From positions 35,217-99,216 of the forward strand of contig CAISEW010000016.1 of the NCBI GenBank assembly GCA_903884455.1: a DNA stretch of 64,000 bases, read 5' to 3'. This stretch comes from an uncultured Chloroflexota bacterium (GTDB taxonomy: Bacteria; Chloroflexota; Dehalococcoidia; GIF9; AB-539-J10). The notes beneath the pieces are model-generated. The model was not told the origin of the DNA. It saw only the letters and a program-made list of their open reading frames with translations, and did no database searches. Below, in pieces: positions 24,911 to 34,112 of the stretch. Position numbers and translations under genes: made by a program. How positions within the stretch are numbered: position 1 is the first letter of the stretch; each line of letters opens with the position of its first letter.

Positions 24911-25531
24911 CTAATAGGAGGTATCGTTAAATGTCACCAAGCGGGCTCCATAATCCCGGAACTCCAGAATGCTTACTCCACCAAGGTCTAATTTGAATTT
25001 GATAAAGCAGTCCAGAGGCAAATTTAAAGCCTTGAGAATGATGGCTAAGGTGACGAAGTAATGGCTGACTACTACCGCCGTAGCGTCTTTGTTGTGCTCA
25101 GGACTAGTTTTATGCCTTTCTAGCAAACCTTCAATAACTTTCCAGGCTCTCTGTTGCAAGTCGACAAGACTTTCTCCATTGGGCAATTTCATTGCTTCTC
25201 CGTCCTGCCACCATTGTAGTAAAAACCGGCTGAACGTGGTACGTAAATTTGAAATAGATACGCCTTCCAGGTCACCAACTTTGAGCTCTCTAAGCCCTTG
25301 ATCAATCTCTACGGACAACTGGTGCTGGCTGGCTATGACTTCGGCTGTAGCTACAGCTCGCTGCAAAGGACTGGAGAGTATAACGATAATAGGCTCATTC
25401 TTGAGAAAAGCTGCTAGCTTTCTGGCTTGCTCCAATCCGGTATCATTCAATTCGATATCGCTATCGCCTCCCTGGACAATCCCGTCCTTATTCCAATGAG
25501 TTTCGCCATGCCTAACTAAAATGAGCTTCAA
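24911..25531 (-). CDS. Histidine phosphatase (phosphoglycerate mutase-like) family protein
   Basis: A 206-residue member of the histidine phosphatase superfamily with LVRHGETHWN at residues 5-14, LSSPLQRAVATAEVIA, and the second histidine in VVVSHYFVTLAIIL. The Glu-containing LRELKVGDLEGVSI region is typical of cobalamin phosphatase (CobC) and related enzymes, but the substrate is not determined. It lies upstream of tilS on the same strand with a 37-base gap occupied by a REP fragment, and downstream of the M48 protease gene. Confidence 0.87.
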   Translation of the reverse strand: MKLILVRHGETHWNKDGIVQGGDSDIELNDTGLEQARKLAAFLKNEPIIVILSSPLQRAVATAEVIASQHQLSVEIDQGLRELKVGDLEGVSISNLRTTFSRFLLQWWQDGEAMKLPNGESLVDLQQRAWKVIEGLLERHKTSPEHNKDATAVVVSHYFVTLAIILKALNLPLDCFIKFKLDLGGVSILEFRDYGARLVTFNDTSY

Positions 25532-25555
25532 AAGGCCTCCTTAGATTGCCTCGCT

Positions 25556-26755
25556 TCACTGAGAGCGAGAGATATAATTATGGGCTAGTTTTACCCTCTC
25601 ATTATAGGTGGGATGGTCATAAAATAGAAGTTTTGCCCAAAGGCTAGGTTCGGCTTCGGTTAGATTCTGGTCGGTCAGCTTAGTCATCAAAGCAATAAAG
25701 GCTTGGGGGTTATTGCTTAGCGCCAAGGCAGTCTCGTCTGCCGCTATTTCTACGCGACGATTGTACCAATTAAGTACTGGTTGTAATACCAAGATAAGCA
25801 TGGCTAGGACGAGAATTAGCCAGGGAAGTCCAGCGATAGCACTTATTCCCTGGAGGGAGAATAATACTACTCCAGCTCTCAGGGCTAGATTGGCCAGATA
25901 AAATGCCAATAAAAAAGTGACTGCCTGGATTCCTATGAGCTTAGGAATATCATGGTGGAGGCGATGTCCTAGCTCATGAGCCAAAGTTACCTCTATTTCA
26001 TCCCAGGAATATCCTTGGAGCAAAGTATCGCTGAAGATAATACGTCGAGATTTGCCCCAGCCGCTTAGCATGGCGTTAGCTGTAGTGGCTTTGCTGCTTA
26101 AATCCATGGTAAGGCACTCTGCAATATCCACTCCTGCCTTCTTGGCTAAATTTACCAATTTTTCTTTGAGTTCTCCTTCTTCTAAGGGCTTTAATTTAAA
26201 GAATAAAGGTATAAGAAAGGTGGGCGTTAGCCAGGTGAGGATTAAGCTGACTAAGAACATAATCAAGGCAGCTGCTAGCCACCACAGCGCCGGGAGGCGC
26301 CCTATAAGCCAGTAAACGATGATAACCAGACATAAGCCTAGCAATAATTGCAGCCCCGAAGCCTTAACTTTATCCTTGAACCAGCTTGCTAAGTTTTGCT
26401 TTGATAAGCCATAGCGATGGGGCAAGACAAAATCGTAGTAATAGCTTAATGGTGCCATTATCACTCCATAGCCTGCTGCTAGTGTCAGTAGATACAGGGC
26501 TGCTGACCCTAGGGAAGGAAAAACTAAAAGGCTGGCCAGCGTAGTTGAGGCAGGGGTGAAAAGAAGGACTAGTAATAAGATGACCCCTATTCCGAGCTCG
26601 ATAAATGAGCCGCGCTGCAGTAGCCTACTATATTCTCGTGCTTTCTGCTGGCGCGCCGGGTCAGGGACGATTTCCCTTAACTTCTCAAGGTCTTCCCCCA
26701 AAATCGCACCGTAAGTTATGATAGCATTAGCTAGCAAACCTGTCAAAACCCACAT
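25556..26755 (-). CDS. M48 family membrane zinc metalloprotease (Ste24/CAAX protease-like)
   Basis: A 399-residue integral membrane protease. The zinc-binding HELGH is in VTLAHELGHRLHHD, and a third ligand glutamate is in RVEIAADETALAL. Several transmembrane helices flank it (IELGIGVILLLVLLF, LLLGLCLVIIVYWLIG and others), with TTANAMLSGWGKSRRIIFSDTLL preceding the active site as in Ste24 homologues. Bacterial relatives take part in membrane protein quality control. Its last codons and stop (SRSQ) fall in a REP-like fragment (25540-25570). Confidence 0.88.
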   Translation of the reverse strand: MWVLTGLLANAIITYGAILGEDLEKLREIVPDPARQQKAREYSRLLQRGSFIELGIGVILLLVLLFTPASTTLASLLVFPSLGSAALYLLTLAAGYGVIMAPLSYYYDFVLPHRYGLSKQNLASWFKDKVKASGLQLLLGLCLVIIVYWLIGRLPALWWLAAALIMFLVSLILTWLTPTFLIPLFFKLKPLEEGELKEKLVNLAKKAGVDIAECLTMDLSSKATTANAMLSGWGKSRRIIFSDTLLQGYSWDEIEVTLAHELGHRLHHDIPKLIGIQAVTFLLAFYLANLALRAGVVLFSLQGISAIAGLPWLILVLAMLILVLQPVLNWYNRRVEIAADETALALSNNPQAFIALMTKLTDQNLTEAEPSLWAKLLFYDHPTYNERVKLAHNYISRSQ

Positions 26756-26777
26756 AGTGGAGGCTAATTACTATTAC

Positions 26778-26836
26778 CGGGTGTCATTGCGAGGCACGAC
26801 AGTGCCGAAGCAACCTCAAGGGAATTATACGGGGTT
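26778..26836. repeat. REP-like palindrome unit
   Basis: gtgtcattgcgaggcacgac is followed by agtgccgaagcaacctc, with inner arms gcac / gtgc. It lies between the M48 gene and the duplicated small protein gene. Confidence 0.75.
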
Positions 26837-26842
26837 GCCACA

Positions 26843-27148
26843 CTAGCGTGCCTTAACGGTAATCTTCAAACTGTCTATTTTACCCACTCCCTTTAATGAA
26901 GAGACCAAGCCAATTATTGTGTTGGTGAGAATTTCTTTAGGGAAAGGGGTAAGGGAAAGTTCATTCCCATTGACGACGAGCTTGACATCGCCCCGCTCCA
27001 GATAAAGTTCCATGTCCCGTATGTTTTCAGTTCCTTTCAAGGAAGAGACTGCACCGACTACAGTTCGAGTCAAGAACTGTTTGGCGAAGGGGTTGAGTTT
27101 GATAGATACCTTGTTGACCACAAGCTCTGCCCCAAGGTTCTTGTCCAT
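26843..27148 (-). CDS. Small protein made of two internal repeats, unknown function
   Basis: A 101-residue protein built from two copies of a module of about 48 residues. The first half has LVVNKVSIKLNPFAKQFL and TVVGAVSSLKGTENI; the second has LVVNGNELSLTPFPKEIL and TIIGLVSSLKGVGKI. It has no signal peptide and no cysteines. It sits 32 bases downstream of the Rieske protein gene, at the end of the stress island, with a good ribosome binding site (aggaggt). Family not recognised. The alternating polar and hydrophobic pattern suggests a beta-rich fold. Confidence 0.75.
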   Translation of the reverse strand: MDKNLGAELVVNKVSIKLNPFAKQFLTRTVVGAVSSLKGTENIRDMELYLERGDVKLVVNGNELSLTPFPKEILTNTIIGLVSSLKGVGKIDSLKITVKAR

Positions 27149-27180
27149 TTTATACCTCCTGGTCTATTCTCAAGCCAGCA

Positions 27181-27528
27181 CTAAAATTCGACCAGCACTT
27201 TGCCACCTTCAACTTTAACATTGTACACTGTAAGGGCCTTGGACATCTTGAGTGCACTGCCGAGCTTCGATATTAGCCCTCCCTTTAACCAACGCACCAC
27301 CCGCCCATTACTGATATCAAATTGAGAGCCGTGCACAGGACAAGTGACCACAGTCCCTTCTGGTTTACCCTGTGATAAATCGCCCTTCATATGGGGACAG
27401 CGATTATCAGTGGCATAGTACTTATCTCCAACCCTGGTTAGGAGGATTTCGCGCCCCTCTGCAATTACCGCCTTCATTGTTCCGCTTTTCAGTTCTTCTA
27501 TTTTAGCTACCTCTGTAAACTTACTCAT
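27181..27528 (-). CDS. Rieske [2Fe-2S] ferredoxin-like protein
   Basis: A 115-residue soluble Rieske protein. The two cluster motifs are C-x-H in NRCPHMKGDLSQG and C-x2-H in VTCPVHGSQFDISNG, giving the usual two cysteine and two histidine ligands. The length and the N-terminal start (SKFTEVAKIEELKSG) fit the small ferredoxin subunits of the nitrite reductase NirD or dioxygenase ferredoxin type. No partner oxygenase is nearby; the setting beside rubrerythrin suggests electron transfer in stress defence. Confidence 0.9.
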   Translation of the reverse strand: MSKFTEVAKIEELKSGTMKAVIAEGREILLTRVGDKYYATDNRCPHMKGDLSQGKPEGTVVTCPVHGSQFDISNGRVVRWLKGGLISKLGSALKMSKALTVYNVKVEGGKVLVEF

Positions 27529-27581
27529 AGAACACCTCCATTCATAAATCCTAGCTATTAAGCGAATTATTGTCTACCCGG

Positions 27582-28190
27582 CTAGACTACCCTCCGGAAT
27601 TTCTCTTTGGGAGCGCCACAAATAGGGCACACATCAGGAAGAACGCCGTCGGAGACGTAGCCGCAGACCTGGCAGACGTAGTACTCGGTCTCCTCTTCAG
27701 CCATCGTATGCGCCAGCGCCTTCTTATAGAGTTTGGCATGCCCCTTCTCTACATCGCGGGAGTAACCCAGAACCGTGGCCACGCTCGTATTCCCTTCCTC
27801 GTTTGCCTCTCTAATGAATTGAGGGTAGGTGCTGGCAGCGAGGTTTTCCCTCTCAAAGGCGCTTTCCAGGTTTTCTTGGGTGCCAGACGCAGCGCCCAAA
27901 AGGCGGAAGTGGTTGAAGGCATGGACTGCCTCAGCTTCGGCGATGGCACGGAACAACCTCGCCACCTGAGAATAGCCCTCTTGCTCAGCCTTCATGGCAA
28001 AAGCTAGGTTCCTCAGATGTGCCTGGGACTCTGCCACGAAACCAGCTTTAAGATTCTTCAAGGTCTTAGTCCCTTTTATCCCCGACACCTCATGTGGGAC
28101 GAACTTCTCTGCCTCAGCACCACAGACCGGACAGCGTTGCGGTTTGTCGGTGCTAAGTTCTACATGATGACAATTAGTACACTTCCACAT
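27582..28190 (-). CDS. Rubrerythrin with rubredoxin-like domains at both ends
   Basis: Rubrerythrins reduce hydrogen peroxide at a non-haem di-iron site using electrons from a rubredoxin domain. The central four-helix domain has the iron ligands in VAESQAHLRNLAFAMKAEQE, AIAEAEAVHAFNHF and FERENLAA. The C-terminus is a rubredoxin-like module (VCQVCGYVSDGV, then CPICGAPKEKF). Unusually, the N-terminus also carries a zinc-ribbon or rubredoxin-like pair (CTNCHH and CPVCGAEAEKF). It is 202 residues long and lies next to the Rieske gene in the oxidative-stress island. Confidence 0.93.
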   Translation of the reverse strand: MWKCTNCHHVELSTDKPQRCPVCGAEAEKFVPHEVSGIKGTKTLKNLKAGFVAESQAHLRNLAFAMKAEQEGYSQVARLFRAIAEAEAVHAFNHFRLLGAASGTQENLESAFERENLAASTYPQFIREANEEGNTSVATVLGYSRDVEKGHAKLYKKALAHTMAEEETEYYVCQVCGYVSDGVLPDVCPICGAPKEKFRRVV

Positions 28191-28210
28191 ATTATTTACC
28201 TCTTGTGAAT

Positions 28211-28366
28211 TTAGTTTTTCCCCTTAGCGAGGTACTTCTCAGGGTTCTGGTCGAAAGCCTTCTTACAACCGACAGCGCAGAAGTAGTATTTCTTTCCCTT
28301 ATACTCGGAAGTAGCTGCTGCCTGAGTTTCCTGTACCTCCATCTTGCAAACTGGGTCTATGGCCAT
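28211..28366 (-). CDS. YHS-domain small protein (metal-binding, partner of CopA)
   Basis: A 51-residue YHS domain: DPVCKMEV at the start, then YKGKKYYFCAVGCKKAFDQN. YHS modules bind heavy metals and often accompany copper ATPases. The longest frame begins ten codons earlier, but an excellent ribosome binding site (aaaggaggtg) lies before the ATG at 28366, which is chosen. It begins 17 bases past the copA stop, so it is co-transcribed with the ATPase. Confidence 0.9.
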   Translation of the reverse strand: MAIDPVCKMEVQETQAAATSEYKGKKYYFCAVGCKKAFDQNPEKYLAKGKN

Positions 28367-28382
28367 TGAGCACCTCCTTTCC

Positions 28383-30887
28383 TTAATTGCCAAGCCGAGC
28401 TGGCTTGAACCCTCTTAAACGCAGTGAGTTGGACACGACAGTGATGGAGCTAGCCGCCATGGCGGCTGCGGCTAGCATGGGATTCAAGAAACCATACTCA
28501 CCTAGAATGAAATGAAGCCCGGAGGGTACACCAGTCTTCCCGAAGGCAAGATACAATACCCCGGCTGCTACTGGAATGAGGGCAGTATTGTAAGCAAAGG
28601 CCCAGAAGAGGTTCTGCTTGATAGTCCTCATGGTCCGCTTGCTCAGAGATATGGCGGTTACTACCCCCATCAAGTCACCGCTAATCAGGGTAATATCGCC
28701 AGTCTCCATGGCAACATCAGTACCTGTACCAATAGCGATACCAATATCTGCCTGGGCCAATGCCGGAGCATCGTTAATGCCATCACCCACCATTGCCACC
28801 ACCTTTCCCTCTTCCTGCAATTTCTTGACCTCTCCAGCCTTATGCTCAGGGAGCACCTCAGCCAGGACACGGTCAATGCCTGCCTCGCGAGCAATAGCTT
28901 CTGCCGTGCGCCGATTGTCCCCGGTGAGCATGGCTGTTTCAATACCCATCTTGCGCAGCGTTTGGAGTGCTTCTTTGGCGCCTGGTTTTAGGGTATCAGC
29001 CAAAGCAATAATTCCTGCTACCTGGCCATCCCGCCCCAAGAACATTACCGTCTTACCTCCTTCGAGGAGTTCAGTAGCTTTCTTCTCCAGCACGTTTAGG
29101 GAAAGGCCTCGTTCTTTCATTAACCTGAGGTTGCCCAGGAAAAGCTTCTTGCCCTCCACCGAAGCCTCGACACCCTGCCCCGGGATGGCATCAAAATCTG
29201 AGGACGGAGATAATTCTAGCTTCTTCTCCAGAGCAGCCTTGACCACAGCTTCGCCCAGCGGGTGCTCTGAGCTATGCTCAGCAGAAGCAGCTAGTCGGAG
29301 GATTTCCTCTGGGGAAGAAAAAGGGGCAGCGACCACATCCGTCACCACAGGCTCGCCACGGGTCAATGTGCCGGTCTTATCCAGAAGAACAGTGTTTATC
29401 TGGTGAGCTCTCTCCAGGGCCTCGCCATTCCTGATAAGAATACCATGCTCGGCTCCCTTGCCTGTGCCGACTATAATCGCGGTGGGAGTAGCCAGTCCCA
29501 GGGCACAGGGGCAGGCGATAACAAGCACGGCGACAAAGTTGAGGAGGGCAAAAGTGAGGGCTGGAGCTGGCCCCACGAAATACCAGACTACAAACGTTAT
29601 TATGGCAATGCCAATCACCGCCGGCACAAAGTAGCTGGCGATGACATCAGCAAGACGCTGAACAGGAGCTTTGCTTCCCTGAGCCTCCTCCACCATTCTG
29701 ACGATACGAGCCAGCGTTGTATCCTTACCCACCTTGCTTGCTTCGATTTCAAGGCTGCCGGTCTTGTTAATAGTGGCACCGATAACCTCATCACCCACCT
29801 TTTTATCCACAGGGATACTCTCTCCAGTAATCATGGACTCATCAACGCTAGAGTAACCTTGGCGCACTATGCCATCCACAGGTATTCGCTCGCCAGGACG
29901 TACCAGGATAAGGTCACCAACCCGAACATCTTCCACGGAAATTTCTCTCTGCTCGCCTTCACGGATAACTAAAGCGGTCTTCGGCTGCATACCGATAAGC
30001 TTCTTTAATGCTTCCGAGGTCTGTCCTCTAGCTCTAGCTTCCAGAAAACGGCCAAGAAGAATCAAGGTTATAATCATCGCTGAGGTGTCGAAGTATAAGT
30101 GGGGTTCCAGTACGCCAGTAGCAAAAAGGCCGGGGAAAATAACGGCTATCAGGCTGTAGAAGTAAGCCACCGAGGTACCTACCGCAATCAGGGTATTCAT
30201 ATCGGAGGTCCTGTGTTTCAATGCGCCCCAGGCCCCTCGGTAGAACCGCAGGCCGGCCCAGAACTGCACTGGCGTAGCCAGAGCCCACAATAGATAAGGC
30301 TGGCCCACAAAGGAAGGACTGAAACCCAGAGCCATGATTGATGCGGCGAGGATGACAGCGACGATAAATCTGTTCCTGAGAACCCGAATCTCACGCTGGG
30401 CAGCGGTGGTCACATCCTCCAGAGCCTGCGCCTCGGGGCCAAGTTCGTAGCCGGCGTCTTTTACCGCTCGTCTCATGTCAGCCAGCCCTGTTCCTTCCAG
30501 GTATTCCACGGTAGCCTTCTCAGAGGCTAGATTCACGCTAGCAGAAATTACCCCGGGCACGCTGGACAGAGCCTCCTCCACCCGGGCAACACAGGAAGCG
30601 CAGGTCATTCCGCCCACCGGGAATATGGACTTCTTGGTGGCGACCCCATAACCCAATTGCGAGACAGTATTCTTAATCCTGGCAAGGTCCACCTTTGTAG
30701 GATCGTATTTTATCGAAGCCTTCTCCGAAGCGAAGTTAACGTCAGCTTGCTCTACACCAGGGGTCTGGGAAAGACCCTTCTCGATAGTAGCCGCGCAGGT
30801 AGTGCAGGTCATCCCAGTTATGTGGATTGAAGCCCTGTCAGATTTCTTAGAATTAGTTTTGTCGCCCACTATCTTTTCCCTACCCAC
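28383..30887 (-). CDS. copA: Copper-translocating P1B-type ATPase
   Basis: Exports Cu(I) across the cytoplasmic membrane at the cost of ATP. Two N-terminal heavy-metal-associated domains contain GMTCTTC and GMTCASC. The transmembrane metal site is CPC in [15 protein letters not shown], the actuator motif is MITGESIPV, the phosphorylation site is DKTGTLT, and the hinge is [12 protein letters not shown]. The sequence SEHPLGEAV holds the HP locus. Residues near the C-terminus ([10 protein letters not shown]) are typical of CopA. At 834 residues it is complete. It is followed by the YHS protein, giving a copper-handling pair. Confidence 0.96.
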   Translation of the reverse strand: MGREKIVGDKTNSKKSDRASIHITGMTCTTCAATIEKGLSQTPGVEQADVNFASEKASIKYDPTKVDLARIKNTVSQLGYGVATKKSIFPVGGMTCASCVARVEEALSSVPGVISASVNLASEKATVEYLEGTGLADMRRAVKDAGYELGPEAQALEDVTTAAQREIRVLRNRFIVAVILAASIMALGFSPSFVGQPYLLWALATPVQFWAGLRFYRGAWGALKHRTSDMNTLIAVGTSVAYFYSLIAVIFPGLFATGVLEPHLYFDTSAMIITLILLGRFLEARARGQTSEALKKLIGMQPKTALVIREGEQREISVEDVRVGDLILVRPGERIPVDGIVRQGYSSVDESMITGESIPVDKKVGDEVIGATINKTGSLEIEASKVGKDTTLARIVRMVEEAQGSKAPVQRLADVIASYFVPAVIGIAIITFVVWYFVGPAPALTFALLNFVAVLVIACPCALGLATPTAIIVGTGKGAEHGILIRNGEALERAHQINTVLLDKTGTLTRGEPVVTDVVAAPFSSPEEILRLAASAEHSSEHPLGEAVVKAALEKKLELSPSSDFDAIPGQGVEASVEGKKLFLGNLRLMKERGLSLNVLEKKATELLEGGKTVMFLGRDGQVAGIIALADTLKPGAKEALQTLRKMGIETAMLTGDNRRTAEAIAREAGIDRVLAEVLPEHKAGEVKKLQEEGKVVAMVGDGINDAPALAQADIGIAIGTGTDVAMETGDITLISGDLMGVVTAISLSKRTMRTIKQNLFWAFAYNTALIPVAAGVLYLAFGKTGVPSGLHFILGEYGFLNPMLAAAAMAASSITVVSNSLRLRGFKPARLGN

Positions 30888-31047
30888 ATTTCCTCTTCCT
30901 TCAGGAGGTCACCAAAAATATCAATATGGGGTATAGTTCGTGGTCCCTTATCCGGGCAAGAAGCTCTTTCAGCTCAGGCTCTGCAATTCCCTTGGTAGCA
31001 TGGTCATACGCCTTAGCCACTGCTTTTATACATCCCTTGTCCTAAAA

Positions 31048-31662
31048 CTACTTGAGTATTCTTTCCAGCCTTTTGTTCACCTCATCCCAGTTGACGATGT
31101 TCCAGAAGGCATCAACGAATTTAGCTCTTTCATTCTTGTAATCCAGATAATAAGCATGTTCCCAGACGTCAATAACCATGAGGATGGTAAACATGGGATA
31201 AACATTTGTGTTATGTTTTTCGATCTGCATTATTATTGGTCTGTTAGTTTGCCTGCAAAAACTGAGTGCTGCCCATCCCGAGCCTTCCACGCTGGTAGCA
31301 GCCAGACTGAATTCCTTTTTGAATCTTTCAAAACTTCCAAACTCTTTCTCCAGAGCTGTGCTCAAAGTTCCGGTTGGCTTTCCCCCGCCTTTGCCCGGCG
31401 GGGCTATGTTGGTCCAGAACAATGAGTGTAGCAGATGTCCTCCGATATGAAACGAAAGCTCTTTCAAGGTAGCTTTAACATCAAAGTCAGTACCTTCTTT
31501 GCGAGCCTTGTCAAGCCTCTCGAGTATGGCATTAGCACTATTGACGTACGCCTGATGATGCTTTTGATGGTGTAGAGTTAACTGTTCTTGGGATACATAA
31601 GGCTGCAACTCATCATATCGGTAGGGCAATTGTGGAAGGGTATAAAACTTTGCTTTTTCCAT
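31048..31662 (-). CDS. Fe/Mn superoxide dismutase
   Basis: Disproportionates superoxide. The 204-residue protein has the N-terminal [16 protein letters not shown], metal ligands in [12 protein letters not shown] (first histidine) and [10 protein letters not shown] (second), and the C-terminal [18 protein letters not shown] with the aspartate and histidine ligands. Metal specificity (Fe or Mn) cannot be settled by eye. The ribosome binding site is aaaggagg. It lies between the flavodiiron protein and copA genes, on the same strand. Confidence 0.95.
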   Translation of the reverse strand: MEKAKFYTLPQLPYRYDELQPYVSQEQLTLHHQKHHQAYVNSANAILERLDKARKEGTDFDVKATLKELSFHIGGHLLHSLFWTNIAPPGKGGGKPTGTLSTALEKEFGSFERFKKEFSLAATSVEGSGWAALSFCRQTNRPIIMQIEKHNTNVYPMFTILMVIDVWEHAYYLDYKNERAKFVDAFWNIVNWDEVNKRLERILK

Positions 31663-31805
31663 AAGTCTTTTTCCTCCTTTTTAAAATCTCACAAACATTA
31701 CACAAGTAGCGATTAATTGTCTTAGCCATCATCTCGGGTTGCCACTCTTGGAGTCATAGATTATCACTGCTTTGGACATCCTGCTCCCTTTCCTATAAAA
31801 AATTA

Positions 31806-32984
31806 TCAGGCAAAGCCACGCTCTTTATGCTTTTTTGCAATGGTGCTAGCCAAGTTGTCCAGGGCTTGGAAATCCTCTTCTCTGGGAAATCCCTTGCTGA
31901 GCACGGGAGTCAGCACCTCCGCCTTAAGGTTGGGAATCATTCCCGTGAGCTGTTCCACAGCCTTGCTGCCCCAGCCATAGGAGCCAATGATGGAGATGAA
32001 CTGGAGCCTGGGTCTTAAAGCGTTGGCTAGAAATGCCGCATAGGCGACGTTAGGATGTGGACCAACCAGAACTGTAGGCGTGCCGATGACCATAGTGGCG
32101 GCGTCCACCAATGCCATGGCCAGTTTCCCAATATCAGTTGCCGCCAGGTTGAACTGCTTAACCGTGACACCTCTGTCAGCCAGGGCTCCCACAAAATATT
32201 CCACCATTTTTTGGGTGCTGCCATGCATGGAGATATAAGGCAAGACCACTATGTTTTTTGGTGGGCCGAATACCCAGCTTCGATATGCTTCCAGGATGAA
32301 CGAAGGTTTGTCATGGAGAGGGCCGTGGCTGGGACCGATGACGTCAATCTTATAACTGTTTAGCTTCTCCAAATGTTTCTCAATACTGGTGCGGAAAGGC
32401 ATCATGATTTCCGCAAAGTATCTTTTAGCCGATTCGTAGCCCTGACCTTCATCAGTTACATACAAGTCTGTGGTAGCCAGATGGGAGCCAAAAAGGTCGC
32501 AAGGGAAGAGTATTTTGTCTTCCCGTAAATATGTAAGCATGGTCTCGGGCCAGTGTACCCAGGGGGCATGGATAAACTCCAGTGTTTTATCCCCCAGGGA
32601 TAAAGTTTCACCGTCGCTTACGATGATAAATCTGTCCTCCGGGATAAGCAGGAGAGCCATGAGTAAATCCCGGCCTTTGGGCGTAGTGACCACCTTAGCA
32701 TCGGGATACTTCGCCAGAACCTGAGGGATGGAACCAGAGTGGTCTTGCTCGGCATGGTTGGCAATGACATAGTCAATAACGGGAATGTTCTCAAGATAAG
32801 TCATGAGGACTTCTGCCATAGAGGGATTCACAGTATCTATCAAAGCAACTTTCTGGCTGCCTCGCACAAGGTAGGCGTTGTAGCTTGTTCCATCGGGAAG
32901 GGGTATCAGAGCGTCGAATAGGCGCCTGTCCCAGTCAATAGCGCCTACCCAGTGAACATTTGGCTTTATTTGTCTTGCTTTCAT
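31806..32984 (-). CDS. Flavodiiron protein (FprA-type O2/NO reductase)
   Basis: Reduces dioxygen to water or nitric oxide to nitrous oxide. The beta-lactamase-like domain has the di-iron ligand motif HAEQDHSG near residue 80 and further ligands in HAPWVHWPETM and IGPSHGPLHDKP. From about residue 250 a flavodoxin domain binds FMN (VVLPYISMHGSTQKMVEYF). The 392-residue length is that of the simple class A enzyme, with no fused rubredoxin. The Hrb-type flavin reductase-rubredoxin encoded two genes upstream is the expected electron donor, as known from Moorella thermoacetica. Confidence 0.94.
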   Translation of the reverse strand: MKARQIKPNVHWVGAIDWDRRLFDALIPLPDGTSYNAYLVRGSQKVALIDTVNPSMAEVLMTYLENIPVIDYVIANHAEQDHSGSIPQVLAKYPDAKVVTTPKGRDLLMALLLIPEDRFIIVSDGETLSLGDKTLEFIHAPWVHWPETMLTYLREDKILFPCDLFGSHLATTDLYVTDEGQGYESAKRYFAEIMMPFRTSIEKHLEKLNSYKIDVIGPSHGPLHDKPSFILEAYRSWVFGPPKNIVVLPYISMHGSTQKMVEYFVGALADRGVTVKQFNLAATDIGKLAMALVDAATMVIGTPTVLVGPHPNVAYAAFLANALRPRLQFISIIGSYGWGSKAVEQLTGMIPNLKAEVLTPVLSKGFPREEDFQALDNLASTIAKKHKERGFA

Positions 32985-32995
32985 TCGCTCCTCTT

Positions 32996-33385
32996 TTAAT
33001 ATTTCGAAAGTCTTTGTTCGCCTTCAATCTTTTTTATCTCTGTGATATCTTGTGTGGCTTCCAATGTGCCTAAATACCTGCCAGCCTTATTCCGCACGGC
33101 AAAATATCTTATGTATACCTTCTTCTTCTCCAGATTTATCCAAAATTCGGCTGAATCTCTCTTGCCAGCCTTAAAATCGGACAATAGCTGGTTTACCTTA
33201 TCCACACTGTGCTTCGGATGGCAGTTCTGAACTGATTTCCCAATCACAGAAACCGGCCGTTTGAACATTCTCGTTTCGTGCTTATTCCAGAATTTAACTA
33301 AATCATCTTCATTGACGAAAGAAATTTCTATCGGTATCGTTTCTAATATTCCGGCTAATTGTTCTTGGCTCAGGTTTTCTATCAT
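32996..33385 (-). CDS. PAS-domain protein (DUF438-associated type)
   Basis: A 129-residue protein made of a single PAS sensor domain: PIEISFVNEDDLVKFWN, the RPVSVIGKSVQNCHP block, and the closing YLGTLEATQDITEIK. This PAS subtype is usually found fused to DUF438 or hemerythrin-like domains but stands alone here. It has no output domain. The longest frame starts 22 codons earlier inside the preceding gene; the ATG at 33385 is preferred because ggaggt precedes it. It is placed between the Hrb-type and flavodiiron genes, so it may sense redox state, O2 or NO for that pair. Confidence 0.85.
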   Translation of the reverse strand: MIENLSQEQLAGILETIPIEISFVNEDDLVKFWNKHETRMFKRPVSVIGKSVQNCHPKHSVDKVNQLLSDFKAGKRDSAEFWINLEKKKVYIRYFAVRNKAGRYLGTLEATQDITEIKKIEGEQRLSKY

Positions 33386-33399
33386 GGTACCTCCATCAC

Positions 33400-34089
33400 T
33401 TACTCCTTCATTTTCTCGAACTGGTCCTTGCTTGCTCCGCAGACAGGGCATACCCAGTTATCGGGTATTTTCTCGAAAGGAGTCCCCGGCTTTATGCCGC
33501 CGTCGGGATCGCCCAACTGGGGGTCATAGATATACCCGCAAACAGTACATTGGTATTTCGCCATTTTGGATACCGTCTCCTTTCTCTCCTCGATGTAGCT
33601 GGGAGCTGTCTTGGGAGTGGTGCCTCTCTTAACCTGATGGTAGTAAGCATAAGTCATGGGTTCACCTTCTCTGAGGACATCCGCTCCCACAAGTTCCCCG
33701 ATGAAGATAGTGTGAGTCCCGACATCTACTTGATTAATTACCCTGGCTTCGAGATAAGCTAAGCTATGGTCAAGTACTATGGGAGCCTTAGTTTCACCTA
33801 GCTTATAATGGACATCTTTGAGTTTGTCTACTTCTCGGCCCGATTTGAAGCCAAAATGACCGATGAAAGAGAGCGGCGTATCCCGGGATAGTATAGAAGC
33901 GGTAAATACTTTGCTTGCATTGATAAATTCATGAGTCAGGTTCTGTTTATTAATACTCACGGCAATAGTTGGCGGCTCGGAAGTGATTTGAACCACAGTG
34001 TTGGCGATTTGCCCATTAAATCTGTCCCCTTTTCTGGAACTTATCACATATAAACCGTAGCCGAGATTATGCAGAGCCTTGTGATTCAT
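33400..34089 (-). CDS. Flavin reductase-rubredoxin fusion (high-molecular-weight rubredoxin, Hrb type)
   Basis: A 229-residue, two-domain electron carrier. Residues 1-165 form a flavin reductase-like FMN domain ([20 protein letters not shown], then [18 protein letters not shown]). The C-terminal 55 residues are a complete rubredoxin ([18 protein letters not shown] and [15 protein letters not shown]). In Moorella this fusion passes electrons from NADH to the flavodiiron protein FprA. The same partnership is likely here because the FprA gene is two genes downstream in the same operon. Confidence 0.92.
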   Translation of the reverse strand: MNHKALHNLGYGLYVISSRKGDRFNGQIANTVVQITSEPPTIAVSINKQNLTHEFINASKVFTASILSRDTPLSFIGHFGFKSGREVDKLKDVHYKLGETKAPIVLDHSLAYLEARVINQVDVGTHTIFIGELVGADVLREGEPMTYAYYHQVKRGTTPKTAPSYIEERKETVSKMAKYQCTVCGYIYDPQLGDPDGGIKPGTPFEKIPDNWVCPVCGASKDQFEKMKE

Positions 34090-34112
34090 GATTATCCCCC
34101 TGTTAGCCTTAA

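Noticed and set aside
28512..30293. Plus-strand frames over copA, up to 262 codons
   Set aside because: They are shadows of the codon bias in copA, with no family resemblance or ribosome binding sites.
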